A stretch of 64,000 bases of DNA from Daphnia carinata (GCF_022539665.2 NC_081340.1:3534001-3598000), one strand, 5' to 3'; numbered from the stretch's first letter, positions 40,753 to 51,244 are shown. The notes: generated from the sequence alone by a model not told the origin. A program made the numbers and translations.

Positions 40753-41409
40753 ATGAGCGCCAAGGTAAGAAAACATTGCGTGAGCGAAAACCTTTTGTTT
40801 TTAACACAATGGTTCTTTTTCTTGTTTTTAAGATGATAATGTTGCTGATTGTAGCGTCGGTTATGGTAAGCTGCTCCTTTGCCGCACCTCAGCTCGGTGG
40901 AAGACTGATTGGACTTCGCCGACCATTAGGAGGTGGATTCGGAGGACGACCTGGATTCAACCAAGGATTCAACCAGTTTGGAAACCAAGGATTCAATCAA
41001 GGATTTCAACCTGGTTAGAGCATAGGCTGTGTAATTCAAACCGTAATGTAACAAATCTCGGTCGATTATCACAGGATTCGGAGGAGGTAGCGCCGCAGGA
41101 TTGGGCAGCGGTTCAGTGATCGGTAACCAAGCCATCGGTACAGGCACTGGTATCGCTAATCCAGGACCAGGTAGACTGAAATAATTTCTCGATATATGAA
41201 GGACGTCTCCAAAAATGATGATTACTTTAATCGTACAGGTGGATTCGGTATTGGTCTTGGTATTGGTGCAGCTGTTGCAACTCCCATTGGTAATTTTGCG
41301 GTCGGAGACGGACAGAGTAAGTGCATAAACATTAAAACAGATAGTTTCACATGAAAATGGATAATATTCTTGACACTTCCTCCCTGCAGGTATCTCCGTT
41401 GGAAAATAA
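40753..41409 (+). CDS. Secreted Gly-rich tandem family, member B
   Basis: Five exons: 40753-40764, 40833-41013, 41075-41170, 41239-41316 and 41390-41409, giving 128 aa. Exon 1 encodes MSAK. Exon 2 has the signal core (MIMLLIVASVMVSCSFAA) and then a variable region with repeats of GFNQ and GNQ, richer in Asn/Gln than in gene A. The core (residues 65-128) reads GGGSAAGLGSGSVIGNQAIG, TGTGIANPGPG, GFGIGLGIGAAVATPIGNF and ends SISVGK. An AATAAA signal lies at 41605-41610. The variable middle with Gln/Asn-Gly-Phe repeats looks prone to self-assembly, as in silk-like or cuticular proteins. Function unknown; membership in the cluster is certain from exon structure and core sequence. Confidence 0.85.
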
Positions 41410-42070
41410 ACTGGAACCATAATTGAAATTTGATTGACTAACCATTAGAAGACCCGGATTCATCCGCGCAGGATCTTGCAAAACTGATAATATTTCTCTT
41501 GTCTGTAAATACGCAATTCGCCAATTTTCCTAGCCAGGATGATTGACGTTCGCTTACAAAACGCTGTTATGTAAACTATAACAGATAATATTTCTCTAAA
41601 GTAAAATAAAATGAATTTGAATCAAGTTGAATCTTCACATGGTCTTCCGTTCGTCTATACGTGCCTGAACTAATCACACTAAGCGAAGCAAGAACGAACT
41701 TAAGTTATATATTCTCTTCACAAGTAAAAGCATAGGAGATGTTCAAAATGGATTTAGGTGCTTTTAAAAGAGCAAATATCAAATGGTATTGTATTTAATG
41801 ATCGTCGTGCTTGGGTGTACTTTTATCAAAAAGCACTGCTGCAGGTTTTTTCCACGTTTCATTTCGTCCGTCCATATTGCGTACTTCCAAATGTAGCAGG
41901 CCCGCACAGCAGATGGTGAGATTCAACAGGGGATTTAGGAAAACCCAGAAAAAACTTTACCTTGGGATTTCCCTTCCAGAAAAATTTTACGACCGGAGTC
42001 GACTGCAAAACTGGCAAACCTCGATTCTCAGGTAAATGAGCTTCGAAACAAAGGATGAGACGTGAGCCGC
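41410..42070. other. Intergenic B-C
   Basis: This stretch holds the 3' UTR of gene B and the upstream region of gene C; nothing else was recognised. Confidence 0.5.
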
Positions 42071-42073
42071 AAA

Positions 42074-42110
42074 TATTTAAAGGGCAGCCGGTTTATTCGT
42101 GAAGCTCAGT
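42074..42110 (+). promoter_or_regulatory. TATA box and initiator, gene C
   Basis: TATTTAAA at 42,074-42,081 is followed by TCAGT at 42,106-42,110. The presumed start A lies 34 bp downstream, standard core-promoter spacing for arthropods. Confidence 0.65.
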
Positions 42111-42184
42111 GTTACCTACAACTTCTTCAATTCAAGACACCCTTGACGTTGGTTGTTCCTAGTTTCCTCATTACCACACCAACA

Positions 42185-42870
42185 ATGAACGCCAAGGTAT
42201 TTAGTTCAACTTCATTTTCTTTAGAAATAGCTATATAGATTATTGAACAGTCATTAATTTCTACCGTGCTCTATTTCACGTTTTCCGATGAAAGATGATG
42301 ATGCTGCTAGTCCTGACGACGGTTTTGATTGGATCATCCTTTGGTGCACCTCAGTTCTTCGGCCGTCCTTCCGGATTCCGAAGACCAGGATTCGGTGGTG
42401 GAGGATACAATGGAGGATACAATGGAGGATACAATGGAGGATACAATGGAGGTGGATTCGCAAGACCTGGTTATGGTGGTATGAAATAACATAAATGACT
42501 TTGCGTCCCCATGATAACAAACAAATGTTATACTATTACTCGTATAATGACAGGATACGGAGGAGCTAACAGCGCAGGTTTCGGCAACGGATATGTGCAA
42601 AACAATCAAGCAGTCGGAACAGGCACCGGTGTCGCTAACGCAGGGCCAGGTAAATATATTTCTTTAGAGAAACGTGTTACAAAATTTTTATAATTTTTTT
42701 ATTAAATGATAGGCGGATTTGGCATTGGCCTTGGTGTCGGTGCTGCTGTTGCAACTCCGATCGGTAATTTTGCGATAGGAGACGGGCAGAGTAAGTCGAG
42801 TTTCATAATAAACGATGTGTCTGTCAACTAATTCTCTCGTTTGATTTCAGGTGTTTCTGTTGGAAAGTAA
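42185..42870 (+). CDS. Secreted Gly-rich tandem family, member C
   Basis: Five exons: 42185-42196, 42295-42478, 42554-42649, 42713-42790 and 42851-42870, giving 129 aa. Exon 1 encodes MNAK. Exon 2 holds the signal core (MMMLLVLTTVLIGSSFGA) and a variable part with four tandem GGYN repeats made by a 12-bp DNA repeat near 42,406-42,450. The exon 2 donor is taken at GTATGA (42,479); in-phase alternatives 3 or 9 bases earlier (at 42,476 and 42,470) would shorten the protein by one or three residues. The core reads GGANSAGFGNGYVQNNQAVG, TGTGVANAGPG, then a GFGIGLGVGAAVATPIGNF-type segment, ending SVSVGK. An AATAAA lies at 42947-42952. The GYNG repeats resemble Gly-Tyr repeats of cuticle and shell proteins; that functional link is an inference. 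Confidence 0.83.
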
Positions 42871-43388
42871 GTTGTAATTGCTGGCAATCACAAATTTACA
42901 ATTTTTGAAAACCGCTTTTAACAAATATCGATTTCACTGTAAAAACAATAAAGCTCAGGCTTTGTCTCTCGAATAACTATGTACAATACAACTGTAATTG
43001 TTCTTAATTTCTTTGTTTGTTTTAATGGATTTTCTTGTTTGGTTTTTGTGGTGGTGGGACGGCCAGGTAACCTGTTGGCATTCGGTGTTAGATTCTCTAA
43101 TCACGTCTATGACTGCATTTGGATACTAGAACAGTCAGAAAAGCCTGTTCTTAAACAGAGAATGCTTCAGAATGACGGCTGGCATGTAAACCAGTTAGTT
43201 AACGAAGTTCTTTGAAACGCACATTGGTGTGTTCGAAGAGGAGGCGGAACTGCCTGCAAGCGTAACGTAAAATCAAGGACTCGTACAAATGAGGAAGTTG
43301 ACTAGAAGCGAAACTAAGGAAGTGAGTAACAATAATAAAGTAAAAAACATTATTAAGAATTATTAAGAATTCTTAGAAAGAAACGAAA

Positions 43389-43455
43389 AAAGTTGGGTTG
43401 GCAGATTGGTTCTAGCATGAACTCATGCCAACCCAACTTTCATGAGTTGGGTTGG
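43389..43455. repeat. 15-bp perfect inverted repeat with a third copy
   Basis: AAAGTTGGGTTGGCA (43,389-43,403) is exactly reverse-complemented at 43,426-43,440. A partial forward copy, GAGTTGGGTTGG, follows directly. The spacer itself contains GCATGA/TCATGC arms. Confidence 0.8.
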
Positions 43456-43621
43456 TGATATGTTGTCCCGATATACATGTGACCTCCACTTATGTGAATC
43501 GATTAGGACAACAGAATGCCTATTTTGCAAGTTCCCGTAACGGCGTAGCCAGTAGTGGAACGTCATTACAGCGTAGCATTTGACGCGGCGTTTGGAACTC
43601 AACTTAACTCACGGAATGGAA

Positions 43622-43775
43622 CCGTGGCGGTCTCGTGATCCAGTACCGCGGTTCACATCTCCTCACACTGTGATTTGAACCGCGGATCCGCTGGACTTCG
43701 GTCTCGTGATCCAGACCCGCGGTTCGCATCTCATCACACTGAGATGTGAACCGCGGATCCACTGGATCACCACGG
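43622..43775. repeat. Foldback element: two tandem 71-bp hairpin units
   Basis: Two tandem units (43,629-43,699 and 43,700-43,770) each form a hairpin with arms of about 27 bp around CCGCGGTTC/GAACCGCGG and a loop of about 8 bases (TCACAC-like). The outer ends CCGTGG and CCACGG are also reverse complements. This is the look of a foldback or MITE-like insertion; no transposase or clear target duplication was seen. Confidence 0.7.
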
Positions 43776-44325
43776 CTCCAACAGAGGAAGTCACGCACAA
43801 GTATTTTAGACTTGCTTTTTGCACGAAAACTGCGTTGGTAAGAGGTTGCGGGAATCCCGGAATATAATGCGTTTTTAATTTTTTGAAAGGAATTTCAGAA
43901 GAAATCAATTAATAAATTTTGTTTGAATTTTTGTGACAGTTCAGAATATATGCTCACATAGAAGATTGACTTGTTTGGTTTAATATGCGTGTTTGTAAAC
44001 AATATGCTGCAGGCTAACTGTGGCTGAAGGAGCATAGCTTGCCTTGCATCTTGCGTTTCTCTACTCCGCTGGGCCTCAAATATTTTTGCAGAGTTGATTA
44101 CGATATCAAATATTTAGGAATCATTTGTTGGCGACAGATGTACCTATACAGCTCACCTATTCAGTTATTCAATGTTTCCAGTGTGTTTCCTTCGTCGTGT
44201 TTCTATATACTAATTAATATGGTGTTACACATATGTTTGTCCTCAACGTTACGGCAACCTTCATCCAGAATACTAGTCTTTCAAGTAAAAGAGTCGCACG
44301 TGAAATGAAGTAAAAAGGTTGTTTA

Positions 44326-44345
44326 ATTCGTACCATGGTACGAAT
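44326..44345. repeat. 20-bp perfect palindrome
   Basis: ATTCGTACCATGGTACGAAT is its own reverse complement. A random 20-bp palindrome is expected well under once per window of this size. Confidence 0.85.
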
Positions 44346-44354
44346 GAAAATAAT

Positions 44355-44370
44355 GTCAAGAACGAGGACT
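44355..44370 (+). promoter_or_regulatory. Shared upstream motif, gene D
   Basis: GTCAAGAACGAGGACT shares CAAG-N2-CGAGGACT with the motifs before genes A and B, but sits farther from its TATA box (about 550 bp). Confidence 0.3.
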
Positions 44371-44905
44371 TGTCCCAATGCGGAAGTGAAAACAAGTTAA
44401 GAAAAAAAGAAGGGAAACAATTTGATTTAATTATTTCGGTAGGGAATTGAAACTCTGATTACAATAGCACCACTCACAAATAAATTTCGCTTTCCGTTTT
44501 GATTTGCACAAATCTCCGATTTTTCCGTGTGAGAGTTTCCATTCTTCGTTTTCCTTCATTTTCCCTGTGACTTTAGAAACCAAACTGAGTTTAACTAGTG
44601 CATATATGGAAGGTTTATTTGTGATCGTGACCATATGATGACACGGTTAAGATAGAAGGAAAAACACACGTTCGTTTACCCTTGAGAGCGCAATCACTAC
44701 GGTCACCTAACTACTCCCGCATAGCCAATGGGATATGTCATACCTTTCAATCAATGCGGAGGGCCTTGAAAACGGCACATGCAAATTAATGGTGTCAACA
44801 AAACCGGAATCTAAAGCGAAAGATGCTTGCTGATGCAGTTCACATTGAGGAAGTAAAGGTTAACAGGAAGCAGAATCAAATTCATCTGGTGCAAAAGCGC
44901 GTGCC

Positions 44906-44913
44906 TATTTAAA
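44906..44913 (+). promoter_or_regulatory. TATA-like box, gene D
   Basis: TATTTAAA about 100 bp before the start codon, identical to the boxes of genes A and C. GCAGT initiator-like sequences follow at the expected distance. Confidence 0.6.
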
Positions 44914-45007
44914 GCAGTCTTCGATGGCAGTAAGGCAGTAACACAACAACTTCACTTGCTCCACAACAACACAGTGTATTTCGTCGATTAAAACGCAACT
45001 TACAATC

Positions 45008-45689
45008 ATGAATGCTAAGGTATAAACCCAATTTTACATAATGTTTAACAAGGATTTCATTCAAATGTGATTGTTCTTAACGGGTACTAATCATTTACCT
45101 ATTAGGTAACAATGTTGATGCTTTTGGTCGTGGCGTTTGTCGGACTCTCCATCGCTGATGACGACGATAATCGTTTAGTACTTATTCGTGGTCGCCGGCC
45201 TCTACAACATCTTTTGAGACCTTTGGCAGGCCGACCACTACAAGGAGGCGGTATAAGATTCCTCTATTTGATCCTTTCAAACAATTCGTTTATGTAAACG
45301 CGTTCCTTCTCCCACAACATATTCAGGTATACCTTTGGGAAGTTTGGGAAATTTGGGAAACCTAGGAGGAGCTAGTGCTGCAGGAGCTGGCAACGGCGCT
45401 GTTATAGGTAATCAAGCCATTGGAACAGGCACTGGCGTCGCTAACGCTGGACCAGGTAAACGAAATCAATCAAGACATTCTCTTTTGAGACAAACTAAAA
45501 TGCCATTTAAAACTATGCAGGTGGTTTTGGCATTGGTCTCGGAGTTGGACTTGCTGTTGCAACTCCTGTGGGAAATTTTGCGGTCGGGAATGGCCAAAGT
45601 AAGAGACTGACATGAAAAGAGTTACCTCACGTTCCGTCTAATCGCAAATTTTTCGCAATTGGGTCATAGGTATTTCCCTCGGTAAATAA
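45008..45689 (+). CDS. Secreted Gly-rich tandem family, member D
   Basis: Five exons: 45008-45019, 45106-45250, 45327-45455, 45521-45598 and 45670-45689, giving 127 aa. Exon 1 encodes MNAK; the signal core is VTMLMLLVVAFVGLSIA. The mature N-terminus differs from its relatives: it starts DDDDN and is followed by a basic, Leu/Arg-rich stretch (LIRGRRPLQHLLRPLAGRPL) instead of Gly-rich repeats. Exon 3 is 33 nt longer than in gene A and adds GSLGNLGNL before the core. The core reads GGASAAGAGNGAVIGNQAIG, TGTGVANAGPG, a GFGIGLGVGLAVATPVGNF-type segment and ends SISLGK. The DDDD-to-basic arrangement could be a propeptide boundary, but that is speculative. Confidence 0.84.
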
Positions 45690-46760
45690 GGTGAACGCGA
45701 GCAGATACTCTCAAAGACCTGGGGTTCATATTACCCTGTATATTGTCCTTGGAAGGACACGACGTGACACGAACGTTCATGATTCTCAAGAGTATTTATC
45801 AATAATGAGTATGTAAAAATACTCTTCCTCCCAATTCCAGTTTCTCTCCTTGTACACATGTAAAATGTTCTGTAAAAAATGAACTTTACGATGAAAAGAA
45901 ATGGTGATAGTCGCTGATAATGGAATACAAACGGTTATGAACATACAAAGTCAAACCAATTTTGTTTCTGTAGATATTCACGACATTCATACCAAGCAAA
46001 TATCAGCACTTACAATGCTTGTCCTCTCATTCCACGTTATCTAGCAGCATCGCCATGAATCTATGTTTTTATGCGCTGCTTGAAAGTTAACTCGTTTATA
46101 CTAGTTTTACCTCTACTAGAAGGAAAAAAAACTGGTTTACATAGCCTCGATGTCACTATATGCGCGGTTTTCAAGGAACAAAGAAAAATGGACAAACCTG
46201 AAAGATGAATGTTCAAATTGCTGCTGCTGAAACAAACCAGAATCTAAAAAATAGCGAGAAAAAGGTGAATTTAAATCGAGCTGGACTAGATTCGTAAGTC
46301 TTCCTTAGCCGTTATGTTAAGAGAAAACACGGTGTTCACTTCTGGCTATTTAAAAGATTCGAAATCTTAATCATATCATCAAAATTATTACCTGTTTGAA
46401 AGGTGTTGGGATCCGGAAAAGCGCAATCCAAGGAAAGCTCTAAGGGGATTTTCTTTTTTTTCTATTTGCATCATGAAACTTTGATATTCAGGTTATGTAA
46501 TGAGTCGTGTAGAAAGCGTCAGTTCTGGAGAATAATATTATAAACAAATAACTTCCCCATTTGTAGCGTTTAGATTCCACGTCGAAAGTTAAGGAACGGG
46601 TTCATCAAAAAAGACTTGCATCTTGGGTTTTTACGAGAAAATCCCCAGGCCATTTGCCGTAAACAGGCTCCCGCATAACAATTAACTGCCTTTTTTTTCA
46701 CAACTTGGAGTTTGGCCTCCGGCTCGTGCTGTGTTTTTCCGTATACTTTCTTTGCCGCTC
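45690..46760. other. Intergenic D-E
   Basis: No further family member or other gene was seen. Confidence 0.5.
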
Positions 46761-46764
46761 GTCT

Positions 46765-46771
46765 TATAAAA
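46765..46771 (+). promoter_or_regulatory. TATA box, gene E
   Basis: TATAAAA 108 bp before the start codon, with GCAGT about 32 bp downstream as a possible initiator. Confidence 0.6.
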
Positions 46772-46872
46772 GATCCATTGCCTCCGACCAGAGGTTGCAG
46801 TTTTCCTTACGCTCGATCTCCATCAAGACATTATATCTAACTTCTCGTTTTTAAAGCGAATATAATCCCACA

Positions 46873-47407
46873 ATGAATAAGGTAACACACCTTAGATTTT
46901 GCATTCAATTTGCAAACGTTTTGCTAACCCAAATTCTTTCCATTTTCAGGCAATTTTGGTATTCCTCTTCTTGGCCATGGTCGGATCAGCGTTCAGCCGT
47001 CCCCAGCAAAATCCATTTAGACCAGGTGGAAATTTCCAGTTCGGTGGTAATCGACCTGCTGGTGCCTTCCCTGGACAAACCTGTAAGTATTTAAATGGTT
47101 AATACAATTTGTACGTTCCTATTTTAATGGTTGAATGATGTAGTGTTCAACGGAGGAAATGCTGCTGGATTCGGATCAGGAGCCGTGCAACCTGGTGGTG
47201 GACAAGTAATTGGAACCGGAACCGGCATCGCTAATCCAGGTCCAGGTATGCTAATGGAATTATTGTATAGAACCACGAAAGGAGATTGAATGATCTTATT
47301 CATTTCTAGGTGGTTTTGGTGTAGCTTTGGGAGTCGGAGGGGCCGTTGCTTCGCCCGTTGGAAACTTCGCCCTTGGCCAAGGTGAAAGCATTTCCATCGG
47401 TAAATAA
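46873..47407 (+). CDS. Secreted Gly-rich tandem family, member E
   Basis: Four exons: 46873-46881, 46950-47082, 47144-47245 and 47310-47407, giving 113 aa. Exon 1 encodes only MNK. The signal core is AILVFLFLAMVGSAFS, followed by a Pro/Gly/Asn-rich part (RPQQNPFRPGGNFQFGGNRP). The core is more divergent: GGNAAGFGSGAVQPGGGQVI, GTGTGIANPGPG, GGFGVALGVGGAVASPVGNF, ALGQGESISIGK. The last intron found in members A-D is absent, so the terminal hexapeptide is encoded in the same exon as the preceding segment. Members E and F share the MNK start, this intron state and the GQGES ending, and form a subgroup. Confidence 0.84.
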
Positions 47408-48480
47408 GGAAGAAATCCATCACGGAACGTTCGCCTCCAAACTACCATTTCTTTTTTTTTTGCTATACCTCTTTTATGTTGTTGCTATACGTTTCTTTTA
47501 CGTCCCATAAAGATATGTACTATATCGCCGAAAGCATTTTGCCGAGCATTTTGCAGACCAGTGCCCGTTTTTGGCATTGAAAATTAGCATTGCATGTTTT
47601 CAACCGACACCTGTGAATACACATTTGAATGCTTATAAAAAATATCAACAGAAGCAATTCAACAGCGCGTGACGTAAAGGCCGGGTTTCACCTGTTTTGT
47701 TTCTACCTGCCTACATCAGTCATATTGATGACGTAACCAATTGCGAGGTTGAATACAGCGCTAATAAATGTCACCTCTTTCTCATGGATAACTCGATAAC
47801 ATCCTAGCAATTTTTAAAAATAATTTATTACTATTTTTCGTTTCCATAAAAACTGTGTTTAACTCAACTGTATTTTAGCATAGATGTAGTCGACTTGGCA
47901 TCCTCTTTCACGATAGGTTTGGCTGTCTGCTATCATCGTCCAACACTCTGGAAAGATCTAGTTTTTAGTCTAGATATTTTAGTGCTTCAGTTTTTGCTAT
48001 TCTCAAATTTGCATGGGAAGCGAGCCACAATGAAATTGTACAGGTACAGTCTTACTCGTTTTTTAACCGTCCGGAACGGACACAGGAAGTACGCTTCGTT
48101 TGGAATCATTAGTTATATTGTTGCTTTCTGTTTAAGTTGGCCAATGTTTGATCGCCCATTCCAAATCGTAATTATCTTGTGAATAGTGACGAATGCTTAT
48201 GTAATTTAATGAGCCGAGCTGAAGGTAACGGCCGGGTTACGCTGCTGCATCCTTGTAAGAGCGCTTTAAAATCATGGAAGCTTAACGATCGAACTCAACA
48301 TCGTTTTTCATCGAAGAGCAATGGGAAAATATCGAACCAAACGAAAGTGCAAAACAAATAGGAAATTCCCACGTTTCCCACATCCCCTACGACAAATCCA
48401 AGAAGCAGCCGCCGGCAACTTGCTCTTGTAAGTTTTCTCTTGGTAACACATCGGCCATCGTCTTTGCTAAGCATCCCATC
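47408..48480. other. Intergenic E-F
   Basis: This stretch holds the 3' flank of gene E and upstream sequence of gene F. A 95-codon frame at 47,895-48,182 has no recognisable feature and is not called. Confidence 0.5.
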
Positions 48481-48483
48481 TCA

Positions 48484-48490
48484 TATAAAA
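48484..48490 (+). promoter_or_regulatory. TATA box, gene F
   Basis: TATAAAA about 115 bp before the start codon. Initiator-like GCAGT and TTAGTTTGC sequences lie 22-35 bp downstream. Confidence 0.55.
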
Positions 48491-48598
48491 CTATAGGGTT
48501 AGCACGCAGTTTGCGTAAGTTAGTTTGCACCAGTCGACGATCGTGATCGCTCAAGACATAATCTGTCCTCCCATTCTCCTAGAAGCTTCCAAGTAAAC

Positions 48599-49160
48599 AT
48601 GAATAAGGTAACACTACTAATCAGCTTTTAATTCATTTTAATAGCCTAGATATATAGTAGTTATTTCCATAGATACAAAGTAATGAGTAATTGGTTTTCT
48701 GTTGGCTTTTAGACAGTTTTGCTTTTCGTTATTGTCGCCTTGATTGGATGTGCAGTTGCACGACCACAGCATCGTCCTCACAGACCACGGCCAATCGGTG
48801 GTAGTGGTGGTTTTCCCGGACAACCCGGTAAAAATTAGTTTAATTTGCCTCCTAATGTGCTATATTTAATAATTAAATAAATGTTAAAAAAAAAAAAAGG
48901 TTTTGGATCTGCTAACGCTGCAGGAATTGGCAGCGGTGCTGTAGTAGGTAACCAAGCCATTGGAACAGGCACTGGCATCGCTAACGCTGGCCCAGGTAAT
49001 ATTTGAATTGATTACAATCAAAATGCTTATTAAAGCTAAATGATATGTTTGTTATCCAACAGGTGGATTTGGAATTGGTCTCGGTGTCGGTGGTGCAATC
49101 GCCTCACCAATTGGAAACGTAGCCTTCGGTCAAGGCGAAAGTATTTCTGTCGGTAAATAG
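48599..49160 (+). CDS. Secreted Gly-rich tandem family, member F
   Basis: Four exons: 48599-48607, 48713-48827, 48900-48995 and 49063-49160, giving 105 aa, the smallest member. Exon 1 encodes MNK; the signal core is TVLLFVIVALIGCAVA, followed by a basic Arg/His/Pro stretch (RPQHRPHRPRPIGG). The core (residues 42-105) reads FGSANAAGIGSGAVVGNQAI, GTGTGIANAGPG, GFGIGLGVGGAIASPIGNV and ends SISVGK. As in gene E the last intron is missing. The intron before exon 3 ends in a run of 13 A residues directly before the AG, with no polypyrimidine tract, which is odd for a working acceptor. The RPQxRPxRPRP stretch resembles Pro/Arg-rich antimicrobial peptides, but the resemblance is compositional only. 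Confidence 0.82.
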
Positions 49161-49860
49161 GAATACAAAGACCCCCTTTTTTTTTCCTCGATCCCTTATT
49201 GTTACTTCTGTTTTCGGTATGTGTGCTAATTAACAGTGTGCGTTTTGTTTAGCATTAACGTATTAATACACAATATACAATGAAATGTGCTTAGATTGCA
49301 ATTGTTTGAACGCAGGATTTGCATTTGGGTGCCGTGTGACCTTGCTCACGAAACCGGTTGAAACTGCTTTATTGCAGTTCTTTGCGCTATCTTTTACAGG
49401 TACACTACGTAGAAGGAACCGGAGCATGTCTGTTTCTTATAAGAAAAGACATTCTTGAGCGACGTGTGTTTGGAACTGCCATTCGAACCCGATGACCTGT
49501 TGGTGATTTGGATTGGTCATGTTAATGGTTTTTGAAGGCCAATTTCTGGGACACTTAAGTATTATCTTCCTGTTTTTTTTTTTGTTTTTTTTGCTTTTTT
49601 TTTAGGTTTTGATATTGCAAAATCTTTTCTTACGAATAGCCCTTTCCGGTAAGACTGTGGCGAGCGAATGTCTTTGAGTTTGTCTTTGACTTTCCCACTG
49701 AATTACGACGGGGTAATTTGGCTGAAGGGGGCAATAACACTAGCTTTCAAAAGTGACGTTCCCGAAGAACATGAACTATCGTGGGACCGTCCCTGGAAAA
49801 CTAATACATATTAGGGTTGTTTTCCAAGTGAACGATAAAGGCAGTTACACCCGTGCCGCT
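49161..49860. other. Intergenic F-G
   Basis: No coding feature was seen; a T-rich tract lies near 49,570-49,605. Confidence 0.5.
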
Positions 49861-49866
49861 CTCAGT
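49834..49866 (+). promoter_or_regulatory. Weak TATA and TCAGT initiator, gene G
   Basis: GATAAAG at 49,834-49,840 lies 30 bp before the A of TCAGT at 49,862-49,866. A non-coding first exon would then end at the donor after 49,922 and splice to 50,107. Confidence 0.45.
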
Positions 49867-50116
49867 TTCAGACCTTTTCTCTCCGGCTCACCGTCGCTTA
49901 GTTAATATTTGAATCTGAAAAGGTAATAATTTTGTTTATCACTTTGAAACTTGTGCAACTTTCTTTATTATTCACTTGGAATTTAGAGGGAAGCATTGCA
50001 TAAAATAAAATAACTAGTGTTTCGTATGAGTTAGTGAAGTAGCCATATCTTACTTTGATATTTGTTAATGTTGCACAGTTCTTTTAACTCAATAAATTTT
50101 TGGTAGGAAAACGAAG

Positions 50117-51244
50117 ATGCTGAAACCGGTTGGATTTGTAGCCATAATGAGTTTGGTCACGTTGACGTTAACAGCTGCGCGCCCGCAAGAAACTGCAACT
50201 GAAGAGAACATACTGCAACAAGATGCCTTGAGCAACGTTGATGGAGAACATCCTCTTCTTTCTGGAATCGACGAAGGCTTTCAGCATGACGAAGAAACTG
50301 AAAGGTATGAGGGTCAAGGTACTGAAATCACGACCGTGACCGATGTCTTGGAGCCAAGTACCGAATCCAATGGGAGCCCGACGGAGATTTTATTCCGCGA
50401 AAGTCAAGAACCATTTAATCTTCTACCATCAACACACGAGGCATCTCAATTATCCCAAGATGTCGAGTCTTCTCCATCATTACCAACCCAAGAGGCGTCT
50501 CCGGTCTTTCGCGAACAAACATCACCTTCACCATCTTCTTCCTCCCCTTTACCACCTTCCTCGCCTTTACCATCTTCTTCGCCTTTACCATCTTCTTCGC
50601 CTTTACCATCTTCTTCGCCTTTACCATCTTCTTCGCCTTATCCACCTTCCGTGTCACCCCTATCCTTTCCGACACAAGGGGCGTCTCAATCATTGTTTCC
50701 TGGTAATGGAACGTCTCCGTTATTCGCACCTGCTACTGCGCCGAGCCAAAAAAACCAAGCTTTACCTGCTGGAAATCAAGCAAACAGCCCCAACATGCTT
50801 ATAGGATCACGTAAGCGCATAATCGTACAATTGAACTTGTAACAGATTATTATGTTTTTAAAAGCGGATAAAGCCCACTTGTTCCACGCAACCAGTGCAC
50901 GTATCGTTTTGAGTGACAGTCGGTTAATAATAATTTTTTTCTTTTTGCAGTGTGGCAAATGTTAAACAATTCGCAAAGAGGAAATGCCACGGCTGGCGGA
51001 GCCGGAAGTGGTTCTGTCTATAACAATACGGCCATCGGACAAGGGACGGGTATCGCCAATGTCGGATTGGGTATTTCCTATTTCATTCAACAAAGAATTA
51101 GTCAGAGAATTGAATTTAAAGCAATTTGTGGTGTGTACCTGAACAATAGGTGGATTTGGCATTGGTCTCGGCATTGGTGGTGCAATACAGACATCGCTCG
51201 GCAATCTTGCGTTTGGACAAGGCAATGGAATTGCGCTTGGATAA
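50117..51244 (+). CDS. Secreted mucin-like protein with Gly-rich family core, member G
   Basis: Three coding exons: 50117-50810, 50951-51070 and 51150-51244, giving 302 aa, by far the longest member. The signal peptide (MLKPVGFVAIMSLVTLTLTA) lies wholly within the first coding exon; the preceding exon is probably 5' UTR (ends 49,922). Residues about 22-140 are acidic and Ser/Thr/Glu/Pro-rich. Residues about 140-180 are five to six SSPLPS repeats made by an 18-bp minisatellite (about 50,536-50,640). A further Ser/Pro/Gln-rich stretch precedes the core, which begins near LWQMLNNSQRGNATAGGAGS, continues IGQGTGIANVGLG and GGFGIGLGIGGAIQTSLGNL, and ends NGIALG without the usual Lys. An AATAAA is at 51489-51494. 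The domain order suggests an O-glycosylated mucin-like spacer carrying the family core. It is closest to member H. Confidence 0.83.
50536..50640 (+). repeat. 18-bp coding minisatellite in gene G
   Basis: Tandem copies of CCTTTACCATCTTCTTCG encode SSPLPS-type units. Such repeats change copy number easily, so length variation between individuals is likely. Confidence 0.9.

Larger units (their letters stand above)
42871..44900. other. Intergenic C-D, rich in inverted repeats
   Basis: A 2-kb gap without a supported gene. It contains three distinct inverted-repeat structures (43,389-43,455, 43,622-43,775 and 44,326-44,345), each listed separately, plus the upstream motif of gene D. Confidence 0.6.

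Noticed and set aside
42979-43215. 78-codon open frame downstream of gene C
   Set aside because: Overlaps the 3' flank of C, no signal peptide logic, no family core and no splice partners.
50343-50804. 153-codon frame in another reading frame of gene G
   Set aside because: His/Leu/Tyr repeats are the 18-bp minisatellite read out of frame.
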